Shown here: in pieces, positions 31,907-38,401 of the stretch
Layout of the letters: each line of letters opens with the position of its first letter
Position numbering within the stretch: the first letter of the stretch is position 1
NCBI GenBank assembly: GCA_001823875.1
Contig: MHVX01000028.1
Coordinates: 1 to 43,475, forward strand
From: Candidatus Zambryskibacteria bacterium RIFCSPHIGHO2_12_FULL_43_12b
GTDB taxonomy: Bacteria > Patescibacteriota > Minisyncoccia > Phycocordibacterales > Zambryskibacteraceae
Direction of reading: 5' to 3'
DNA: 43,475 bases
Program-made: the position numbers and the translations under genes
The notes under the pieces: model-generated
The model's input: the letters and a program-made list of their open reading frames with translations, nothing else
Databases searched by the model: none
What the model was told of the DNA's origin: nothing

Positions 31907-32078
31907 GACAAGAAGATTGCTGTGGCGACCAACCACAGTCCCGAAACGGAGCGAGAGCCTAATTCTTGGATTAAATGAGTGCCCTGAGCGTAGTCGAAGG
32001 GAAACTAGGTGGAACCGCGATAATTCGCCCTAGTAAATTCGCAACTTTGATTGCGCATTTACTAGGGCGTTTTAAATT
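31907..32078 (+). ncRNA. T-box riboswitch (threonine) with an unusually short stem I
   Basis: tRNA-sensing leader controlling thrS. The T-box itself is AGGTGGAACCGCG (32007-32019). The antiterminator folds as ACTAGG, a UGGAACC bulge, GCGA-TAAU-UCGC, and CCTAGT (32004-32035). The competing terminator is CGCCCTAGTAAATTCGCAA (32026-32044) pairing with 32051-32069 with one mismatch, followed by TTTT. Upstream, CTGTGG-CGACCAA-CCACAG (31920-31938) is a hairpin whose loop shows the threonine codon ACC. CCG-AAA-CGG (31941-31949) and a CCCT/AGGG stem (31982-32001) follow. CAAGAA (31909-31914) can pair with TTCTTG (31963-31968). In known T-boxes, uncharged tRNA pairs with the codon and the UGGN bulge to block the terminator. 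The whole leader is about 170 nt, shorter than the usual 200-300. Confidence 0.87.
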
Positions 32079-32084
32079 AAAACT

Positions 32085-33314
32085 ATGGCAGACGACAGAG
32101 ATCATAAAAAACTTGGAAAGGAGCTTGAGATATTCACCTTTTCAGATACAGTGGGCAAAGGTCTGCCTCTTTGGTTGCCTAAAGGTGCAACTATAAGACG
32201 GGAACTGGAACGCTTCATTGTCGATGAAGAAATTCGACGAGGTTACCTTCATGTACGAACTCCAGACATTGCCAAGTTGGAACTCTATAAAAAGTCAGGT
32301 CACTATCCATACTACAAAGATAGTATGTATGCACCGATTGTAATTGACGATGAGGAGTTTATGCTTCGTCCCATGACCTGCCCTCATCATTTTGAGCTTT
32401 ATCTTTCAAAACCAAGAAGCTACAGGGATTTACCTATGCGTATTGCTGAGCTTGCCCAGCTCTACCGCTACGAACAATCAGGAGAGCTGATGGGGCTTCA
32501 AAGGGTGAGAGCGTTTTGTCTTTCTGATGCGCACATAATTTGTGTAGACGAAGCGCAAGCAGTAGAGGAAATGGGAAAAGCTCTTGATTTGATTGAGTAT
32601 GTAAATAAAGTTTTTCACCTTGAATACGGGAAGGACTTTAGATACCGACTTTCTCTTGGAGATAGGAACAATACTGAAAAATATTTTAAAGATGATGCTG
32701 GATGGGACAAAGCAGAAAAACTCCTGCGTGAACTCATGGAAAAACGCAAAGCAGAGTTTGAAGAGGCAAAGGATGAGGCCGCATTCTATGGCCCAAAGAT
32801 TGATGTGCAGATGAAAAATGTGAATGGAAAGGAGGACACGGCTTTTACAGTGCAATACGACCTTTCTTCATCACATCGATTTGATCTTAACTACACAGGA
32901 GAAGACGGAAAGGCCCACAAGGCTTTTGTGGTGCATCGTTCATCAATTGGTGCAATAGAGCGCATTGTTGCATTTCTCATTGAAAAATATGCAGGAGCAT
33001 TCCCCCTTTGGCTCTCCCCTGTTCAGGCAAAGATACTGCCAATTGGCGAAGCGCACTTAGACTTTGCCAAAAAAATATTTGAAAATCTCAAGGAAAATAA
33101 TATTCGCGCAGAACTAGATGACAGCAGTGAAAACCTTGGCAAGAAAATCCGCAGTGCGAAAGTAGAAAAAGTTCCCTACACTATTGTCATTGGCGACAAG
33201 GAAGTTGAAGCAAATATGATAACCCTAGAATCCCGCGATTCTGGCAATCTTGGACAAATATCTCCTGAGGAACTGTTATCTAAACTCAAAGAAGAAATAT
33301 CTGCAAAGAGGTAG
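32085..33314 (+). CDS. thrS: Short threonyl-tRNA synthetase without TGS and editing domains
   Basis: Charges tRNA-Thr. The protein (409 aa versus about 640) consists only of the class II catalytic domain (1 to about 305) and the C-terminal anticodon-binding domain (about 306-409). The catalytic zinc ligands are present: Cys99 in RPMTCPHH, His150 in SDAHII, and His284 in VVHRSS. Motif 2 is YRYEQSGELMGLQRVRAF and motif 3 is SSIGAIERIVAFLIEKY. The N-terminal TGS domain and the N2 editing domain that clears Ser-tRNA-Thr are absent. The intact T-box directly upstream shows this is the true gene start and not decay. The ATG has no clear Shine-Dalgarno sequence. Confidence 0.95.
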   Translation: MADDRDHKKLGKELEIFTFSDTVGKGLPLWLPKGATIRRELERFIVDEEIRRGYLHVRTPDIAKLELYKKSGHYPYYKDSMYAPIVIDDEEFMLRPMTCPHHFELYLSKPRSYRDLPMRIAELAQLYRYEQSGELMGLQRVRAFCLSDAHIICVDEAQAVEEMGKALDLIEYVNKVFHLEYGKDFRYRLSLGDRNNTEKYFKDDAGWDKAEKLLRELMEKRKAEFEEAKDEAAFYGPKIDVQMKNVNGKEDTAFTVQYDLSSSHRFDLNYTGEDGKAHKAFVVHRSSIGAIERIVAFLIEKYAGAFPLWLSPVQAKILPIGEAHLDFAKKIFENLKENNIRAELDDSSENLGKKIRSAKVEKVPYTIVIGDKEVEANMITLESRDSGNLGQISPEELLSKLKEEISAKR

Positions 33315-33380
33315 TTCTAATTGACAGGGAATGAGTATTTAGTAAGTTTATGTGAGAATCGTCATTACAAGGAGCCGGAG

Positions 33381-33725
33381 ATGACCAAAACTAAACTTTT
33401 GGCGCTATTGAGAGCGATCATTTCCAATAGTATATTGCACGCAACTCTGTACTCTAAGGAATTAACCCATGCGCTTGCTGTTTACGGCTCGGAGCAATTA
33501 AACATCACTCTTAAGGATCTCCCAAAACGCATGGAAATCAAAACCTTTGCGGTGGGAGACATTGTCCTTGCAAACAATACCAACAAGCAAGCTCTGGGTC
33601 TATACGGAAGTGGTTCCTTCACGGTCACCGGGATTGGATTCAATGGACACGAGGATTGTCTCCATATCAGAGGCGAGGATTGCTCTTACTTCGCCGTAGC
33701 GAGCGACTTCGTCGCTATGCATTAA
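33381..33725 (+). CDS. Small orphan protein of unknown function (114 aa)
   Basis: Not recognised. The N-terminal half is helical-looking (KLLALLRAIISNSILHATLY). The C-terminal half is rich in beta-type sequence with glycines (FAVGDIVLANN, GSFTVTGIGFNGHEDCLHIR, YFAVASDF) and could be an SH3-like barrel, but that is a guess. The start at 33381 has an excellent AAGGAG six bases upstream. A longer frame beginning with TTG at 33321 would use the TTGACA promoter box as its start codon and is rejected. It stands alone between thrS and the convergent gyrB and ends in a strong terminator. A weak promoter (TTGACA 33321-33326, TAAGTT 33343-33348) lies just after thrS. Confidence 0.7.
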   Translation: MTKTKLLALLRAIISNSILHATLYSKELTHALAVYGSEQLNITLKDLPKRMEIKTFAVGDIVLANNTNKQALGLYGSGSFTVTGIGFNGHEDCLHIRGEDCSYFAVASDFVAMH

Positions 33726-33726
33726 T

Positions 33727-33764
33727 CCCCCGACGCATGAGCGTCGGGGGTTCTTTTCATTTTT
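33727..33764 (+). terminator. Strong intrinsic terminator of the 114-aa orphan gene
   Basis: CCCCCGACGC (33727-33736) pairs perfectly with GCGTCGGGGG (33741-33750) over ATGA. A T-rich tail (TTCTTTTCATTTTT) follows. It begins two bases after the stop codon. Confidence 0.9.
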
Positions 33765-33798
33765 CTGACAACCCAATACTGTCTACTGAAAACTTGCT

Positions 33799-35841
33799 CT
33801 AGATATCTAACCTCGCCATTTTGGCATTTGACTGTATGAAAGACTTTCGTGCTGGAACATCCGTACCCATAAGAATATCAAACACTTTATCCGCTTCTTG
33901 AGCATCATCTACATTTACTTGCTTAAGTATTCTTTTAGCTGGATCCATAGTAGTCTCCCAGAGTTCATCCGAATTCATTTCTCCAAGACCTTTGTATCTC
34001 TGAATTGATACTTTTGCTGTTTTAGTCTTAACTTCAACATCCTCAGCTTCTTCTCCAACTGATTCAGATTCTGTTTCAATTAATTCCTCACCCACCTCTT
34101 CCTTCCCCACAATCTTATGTTTTTCTTCATCCGAGTACGCATAGAAAACCTCTTTGCCTTTTTTTATCTTATAAAGAGGCGGTTGAGCAATATAAACATG
34201 TCCTGCATCAATTAACGGTCGGAAAAATCTATAAAGCAACGTGAGAAGGAGAGTGCGAATATGCGCACCATCCACATCGGCATCTGTAGCGATAATAATT
34301 TTGTGATAACGAAGCTTTTCAATATCAAATGTATCGCCTATTGCAGTGCCTAGAGCTACCACTAAGTTCTTGATTTGCTCAGAACCGAGCATTTTATCGA
34401 GTCTCGCTCTCTCAATATTAAGAATTTTTCCGCGAAGCGGGAGTATAGCCTGTGTGCGTCTGTCTCTACCCATTTTAGCGGTACCACCTGCCGAATCTCC
34501 CTCCACAATAAATAGCTCTGATTCTTCTGCAGACTTTGACTGACAATCTGCAAGTTTCCCTGGGAGTGTCATTCCCTCTAGAGCGCCTTTGCGGAGCACG
34601 GAATCTTTAGCGGCTTTGGCAGCCTTGCGAGCTTTTAGGGCCAAAATAACCTTATTCACCATAGCCCTAGCATCATCAGGATTTTCCTCTAAAAAGGCTT
34701 CAAAAGCCTCTCCAAAGACGCTTTCCACCATTCCTCGAGCTTCCACAGTGCCGAGCTTGGCTTTTGTCTGCCCTTCAAACTGCACCTCTCGGAGCTTGAC
34801 TGAAATAACAGCTGTCAGGCCTTCTTGAACATCTTCTCCAGTAAAACCGTCTTCGCTATCTTTTGTATAGCCATTTTTCTTAGCATAAGTATTCAAAGTC
34901 CTAGTGAGAGAGGTTTTAAAACCTGTTACGTGCGTTCCACCTTCAGGATTGTAAATATTGTTTGCAAATGGCACTACGCGGGATGAGATGTCATCTACAT
35001 ATTGGAGCGCAACTTCTACAGATTCGTACTCATTTGTCTTCTTCTCAATATAGAAAATATTTTTGTGAATTGGCTTTTGTGTCTGATTGTAAAACTTAAC
35101 AAGAGAAAGTAATCCTCCTTCGAAATAAAACGTAACTGATGGAATATCCAGACCAAGGTCCGCTAGATAAAATGACTCATCATCAATCTTTCCTTTATAC
35201 TCTCGCGCATCGAGGACGACAATTCTCAAACCTTTCACCAAATATGCCTGCTGTCGCAAGTGATTTACAACTCTACTGAATTCAAAATTGATTTCTGGAA
35301 AAATTTCTCCGTCTGGCTCAAACGTAACAATCGTTCCGTTCAATTTTGACGCCTCAACCTTTTTTACAGCAGCTTTTCTCTTCCCTTTGGCATACTCCTG
35401 CATATACTTTCCTCCGTCACGATGCACCTCCGCTTTCATGTAAAGTGACAAAGCATTCACAACTGAAGCTCCCACTCCATGAAGCCCTCCTGAAACTTTA
35501 TACCCCTCCCCGCCAAACTTTCCTCCGGCGTGAAGCGTGGTCATAATTGTTTCCAAAGCAGAAACTTTTGTCTGCTTATGAATGTCCACTGGAATACCTC
35601 TTCCGTTATCAGCTACACGAATGCGGTTGCCAGGGAGAAGCGCCACTTCAATATGATTGGCGAAACCTCCCATCGCTTCGTCGCGAGAGTTGTCAAAGAC
35701 TTCCCAAATCAAATGATGCAGTCCGTCAGGACCTGTGGTACCAATATACATTCCAGGGCGTCTGCGGACAGGGTCCAGCCCTTCAAGGACAGTAATATCC
35801 TCGGCGCTATATTTAGATTTTTTTATTTTTTCATCAGCCAT
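33799..35841 (-). CDS. gyrB: DNA gyrase subunit B
   Basis: ATPase subunit of gyrase, which introduces negative supercoils. The GHKL ATPase domain carries WEVFDNSRDEAM, ADNGRGIPVD and GGLHGVGASVVNAL. The transducer domain follows. The TOPRIM domain has LFIVEGDSAGGTAKMGRDR, LRGKILNIERAR and IIATDADVDGAHIRTLLLT, and the C-terminus ends with RYKGLGEMNSDELWETTMD and MARLDI. An acidic, Glu-rich insertion of about 30 residues (EEVGEELIETESESVGEEAE) lies just before RYKGLG. Length is 680 aa. ParE is the alternative, but no parC or gyrA is in the window to decide. No clear promoter is seen within 15 bases; a GGCCT/AGGCC inverted repeat lies about 15 bases upstream of the ATG. Confidence 0.93.
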   Translation of the reverse strand: MADEKIKKSKYSAEDITVLEGLDPVRRRPGMYIGTTGPDGLHHLIWEVFDNSRDEAMGGFANHIEVALLPGNRIRVADNGRGIPVDIHKQTKVSALETIMTTLHAGGKFGGEGYKVSGGLHGVGASVVNALSLYMKAEVHRDGGKYMQEYAKGKRKAAVKKVEASKLNGTIVTFEPDGEIFPEINFEFSRVVNHLRQQAYLVKGLRIVVLDAREYKGKIDDESFYLADLGLDIPSVTFYFEGGLLSLVKFYNQTQKPIHKNIFYIEKKTNEYESVEVALQYVDDISSRVVPFANNIYNPEGGTHVTGFKTSLTRTLNTYAKKNGYTKDSEDGFTGEDVQEGLTAVISVKLREVQFEGQTKAKLGTVEARGMVESVFGEAFEAFLEENPDDARAMVNKVILALKARKAAKAAKDSVLRKGALEGMTLPGKLADCQSKSAEESELFIVEGDSAGGTAKMGRDRRTQAILPLRGKILNIERARLDKMLGSEQIKNLVVALGTAIGDTFDIEKLRYHKIIIATDADVDGAHIRTLLLTLLYRFFRPLIDAGHVYIAQPPLYKIKKGKEVFYAYSDEEKHKIVGKEEVGEELIETESESVGEEAEDVEVKTKTAKVSIQRYKGLGEMNSDELWETTMDPAKRILKQVNVDDAQEADKVFDILMGTDVPARKSFIQSNAKMARLDI

Positions 35842-35959
35842 TTAACAATGAAATTTGGCCTTATTTTAGGCCATATAAGCGTCCCGAATTGCTCTCTTTT
35901 TGCCCCTGAATTATAGCAAATTTGAGAGTATAAAGAAAGGACGGAAAACGCCTCAAATG

Positions 35960-35989
35960 TTGATAATCATAGTCAAATATGGTTATCTT
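35960..35989 (+). promoter_or_regulatory. Candidate promoter of the RHH-like gene
   Basis: TTGATA (35960-35965), 18 nt, then TATCTT (35984-35989). The predicted leader of about 30 nt contains GAGGAG five bases before the ATG at 36026. The rest of the gap back to gyrB (35842-35959) shows only the GGCCT/AGGCC repeat. Confidence 0.45.
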
Positions 35990-36025
35990 GTGCTAGATAA
36001 ACTGCACCAATTACGAGGAGATTTT

Positions 36026-36268
36026 ATGCGCCGTTTTAACATTGAAGTGACCGACTCTTTCTATCTGAGAATTGAAAGAATCCTTTCTTACATTGACGGG
36101 AAAGTCAGCAATAAGGACCTGGCTAGTTCTGCCTTCATGCGTTTGGAATCGACTCTGCGCCAGCAAGCGAGTGGACGAAAGATTATCGCTGTTGATCCGC
36201 GTGTTACTATTCCGAATTCTGTCGAATTCAATGATAACCTTGCAATCAAAAGGACTGAGACTGTCTGA
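36026..36268 (+). CDS. Small ribbon-helix-helix-like protein (80 aa), putative DNA-binding regulator
   Basis: The sequence suggests an Arc/MetJ-type ribbon-helix-helix. A beta-forming start (RFNIEVTDSFYLRIERIL) is followed by two helices (VSNKDLASSAFMRLESTLRQ), then a short basic linker and a hydrophobic strand ending in D-P (GRKIIAVDPR), the ending often seen in RHH antitoxins and regulators. The start is fixed by GAGGAG five bases before the ATG. No toxin gene follows: the gene is alone between gyrB and the PheRS gene and closes with a strong terminator. It would bind DNA as a dimer if the fold is right; this is inference from pattern only. Confidence 0.6.
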   Translation: MRRFNIEVTDSFYLRIERILSYIDGKVSNKDLASSAFMRLESTLRQQASGRKIIAVDPRVTIPNSVEFNDNLAIKRTETV

Positions 36269-36270
36269 TC

Positions 36271-36308
36271 CCGCGTTCCGACCATGTCGGAACGCGGTTT
36301 CTTTTTAT
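36271..36308 (+). terminator. Strong intrinsic terminator of the RHH-like gene
   Basis: CCGCGTTCCGA (36271-36281) pairs perfectly with TCGGAACGCGG (36287-36297) over CCATG, followed by TTTCTTTTTATTT. It begins two bases after the stop codon, and its tail runs into the next gene's -35 box. Confidence 0.9.
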
Positions 36309-36337
36309 TTGAGTTTTATTCAAATCTTAATTAGAAT
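36309..36337 (+). promoter_or_regulatory. Leaderless-type promoter of the PheRS gene
   Basis: TTGAGT (36309-36314), exactly 17 nt, then TAGAAT (36332-36337). The -10 ends eight bases before the ATG at 36346, so the message would start about at the ATG. A GAGG within those eight bases would then not be transcribed. Confidence 0.6.
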
Positions 36338-36345
36338 GAGGCCTT

Positions 36346-37482
36346 ATGGGAGTAACATACAATATACCGCTTGCTGATCAAGAGAGGATCCTTCAAGAAT
36401 CCGACAAGCGTTCGGATCCAGAAATTGCTCGAATCAAACGCTATTTGGCTATGCCTGACCTTTCACGTACAGAGGGTAGTCCTCTTTTTGACCTAGCCGA
36501 ACGCGTAAAGAACGTTCCCTCTCTAAAGGACTTTGACAATATCATTATCCCCGAAGTTGTACCCACAGATGTGAGCTTCGACCTATTCAATTTTTCTGCT
36601 GACCATCCTGCACGTAGCAAGTCTGACACATATTATGTGAACGAAACAAATATTCTTCGTACACATGACACTGTGATGTGGTACTACTACCTCAATCTCC
36701 CTGAGATCAAGGATAAAATCAGCCGCAATGAATCATTTGGGGTGCTCTGCTACGGAAAGGTATACAGAAAAGACGAGATTGATCGCCGCCACATGAATAT
36801 CTTCCACCAAATGGGGGGTCTCTACATGGTCCCCGACTCTAAAGAAATCCTCTCACTTGATGATCTGAAAAGTGTACTTACTGAAATCGTGCAGACAATC
36901 TTTGGGAAAGACATAGAGTTTCGTTTCAACGTAGACACATTCCCCTACACAGACCCCAGTCTTGAGGTAGAAGTGAAGATAAATGGAGATTGGGTAGAAA
37001 TACTGGGAAGCGGAATGCCTAGAAAGGAAGTAATGGCAAACTTCGGTCTAGAGGGCTACAACGGCTGGGCATTCGGATTCGGCTTGGAAAGACTAGCTAT
37101 AATCGGTATGGAGCTTCCAGATATACGTCTCCTTTGGTCAGACGATCCAAGAGTAAAGAAACAACTCAAATTGGGGCAAAAATTCGTACAAGTTAGTAAA
37201 TACCCACCTGTTACACGTGATATTTCCTTTGTTGTAGATAGTGATTTTGCGCCCAACAATTACTTTGATTTGGTGCGAGATGTTGCGGGTGATCTGGTGG
37301 AGGAAATGACCCTTCTAGACAAATACGAAAACATAAAGAAATTTGGAGCGGGAAAAACAAGCTATGCTTACCGAATTGTTTACCGTAGTCTAGACAGAAC
37401 TCTTACAAATGCCGAAGTGGATAAACTGCACAAAGAGCTTGAGAACTTCACGGTAAAGACCTACAACGCCGTCATTCGCTGA
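36346..37482 (+). CDS. Single-chain phenylalanyl-tRNA synthetase of mitochondrial type (catalytic core + FDX-ACB domain)
   Basis: Predicted to charge tRNA-Phe as one polypeptide. Residues 1 to about 275 are a PheS-like class II core: NFSADHPARSKSDTYYVNET, ILRTHDTVM, motif 2 GKVYRKDEIDRRHMNIFHQ, DTFPYTDPSLEVEV, and motif 3 WAFGFGLERLAIIGMELPDI. The last 95 residues are a ferredoxin-fold anticodon-binding domain (KYPPVTRDISFVV, DLVEEMTLLDKY, AYRIVYRSLDRTLTNAEVD), which in ordinary bacteria ends the beta subunit PheT. This order and length (378 aa) match mitochondrial PheRS. No pheT is nearby. Residues lining the Phe pocket differ from the canonical enzyme: Thr109 for Ser, Gly157 for Glu, Tyr201 for Phe. 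A different amino-acid specificity cannot be excluded. Confidence 0.88.
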   Translation: MGVTYNIPLADQERILQESDKRSDPEIARIKRYLAMPDLSRTEGSPLFDLAERVKNVPSLKDFDNIIIPEVVPTDVSFDLFNFSADHPARSKSDTYYVNETNILRTHDTVMWYYYLNLPEIKDKISRNESFGVLCYGKVYRKDEIDRRHMNIFHQMGGLYMVPDSKEILSLDDLKSVLTEIVQTIFGKDIEFRFNVDTFPYTDPSLEVEVKINGDWVEILGSGMPRKEVMANFGLEGYNGWAFGFGLERLAIIGMELPDIRLLWSDDPRVKKQLKLGQKFVQVSKYPPVTRDISFVVDSDFAPNNYFDLVRDVAGDLVEEMTLLDKYENIKKFGAGKTSYAYRIVYRSLDRTLTNAEVDKLHKELENFTVKTYNAVIR

Positions 37483-37497
37483 GAGCGGTTTAAAGTT

Positions 37498-38382
37498 CTA
37501 TGCTTGGTTTAGTACAAATATCTGTCTGGCTTTCTTGATATAGATTTGGTCTCCTTCTAAGATTCTAAAGTCATAACCTCCCCCTTCCACTATTTTTTGG
37601 ACGTTTTGTTTAGAACGATCATCTATCTCACTTACATAAATTCCATTTTCAAGACTCATTATTATTAAATCTTCACGTCCAGGAAAGAAGTCAAAATGTT
37701 TGATCTTTGAGTTCGGGTTTATAATAATTTCCTCTTTGCAAATTTCATTTCTACAGAAATAGCCCGGGATATCATCCATGTTCCCTAGCCACGTGACTCT
37801 TAGAATATCGCCATCACGCAAAACGCTAAGTTTCCTAGACACTTTCTCAATATCAGTGGATGTTGCCTTCTTTAGAGTTGAAGTCTTTATAGGCTCAAAG
37901 AGTTTAATCGCAATGTCATATTCAGGGTTCTTAATCTGTTTTATGGAGGTAGTCGCTGTCGAGGTGGCTCTGTCTCCGTCAGTCTCAGCGCTTACGAGAG
38001 AGCGGACCTCTACGAGAACGGGCTCTTTTCTCAGGAGAAACGAATGCGCTTCTGTCACCGTCTCTGGAAATACACTCAAAATCTTGCTCCACTCTTGGTA
38101 ATCTTCCTTTGTAACACGAATCTCATAATCCGCAGGTTTCAAGTTCTGAACAAAAGCGTTTTTTTGAAATGCGCTTGTCTTCCTTATCAACTCATTGTCA
38201 ACGTATATTTCCACCCCAGATTGAGGAGCACTTATATATATTCCTCCGGTAGAAGCAAGTTTAAAAGCGTCATCCAATCTGTAACCGCTTGCATAAAGGA
38301 TCAAAAGCGGCGCGGCGATAACAAAAATTACCGCCAATGAAATGCGATACCAGAGTCGTTTTTTAGATGAAAGAGAATACAT
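37498..38382 (-). CDS. Membrane-anchored PEGA-domain surface protein
   Basis: One N-terminal membrane segment (about 11-30) is followed by a PEGA-like domain (about 44-118; GGIYISAPQSGVEIYVDNEL, then LKPADYEIRVTKEDYQEW). PEGA domains are small beta-sandwiches common on bacterial surfaces, thought to mediate binding. The region around 125-180 is rich in Thr/Ser/Ala (DRATSTATTSI). The C-terminal part has beta-propeller-like strands (LRVTWLGN, HFDFFPGREDLIIMSLENGIYV). Enzymatic residues are not seen. It is the last gene of the carbohydrate operon, 19 bases after the GT2 gene, and converges on the PheRS gene. Confidence 0.75.
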   Translation of the reverse strand: MYSLSSKKRLWYRISLAVIFVIAAPLLILYASGYRLDDAFKLASTGGIYISAPQSGVEIYVDNELIRKTSAFQKNAFVQNLKPADYEIRVTKEDYQEWSKILSVFPETVTEAHSFLLRKEPVLVEVRSLVSAETDGDRATSTATTSIKQIKNPEYDIAIKLFEPIKTSTLKKATSTDIEKVSRKLSVLRDGDILRVTWLGNMDDIPGYFCRNEICKEEIIINPNSKIKHFDFFPGREDLIIMSLENGIYVSEIDDRSKQNVQKIVEGGGYDFRILEGDQIYIKKARQIFVLNQA

Positions 38383-38401
38383 AGTTATAACCTGTCGGCA
38401 G

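Noticed and set aside
31975-32196. Open frame of 73 codons across the thrS leader
   Set aside because: It runs through the T-box, the antiterminator and the terminator hairpin and into thrS in another frame. The RNA structure explains this sequence better.
32085-33314. thrS as a decayed or truncated pseudogene
   Set aside because: All catalytic motifs and zinc ligands are intact, and the riboswitch lies directly before the start.
33321-33380. TTG start at 33321 for the 114-aa orphan gene
   Set aside because: The TTG is part of a TTGACA -35 box, and the ATG at 33381 has a near-perfect ribosome-binding site.
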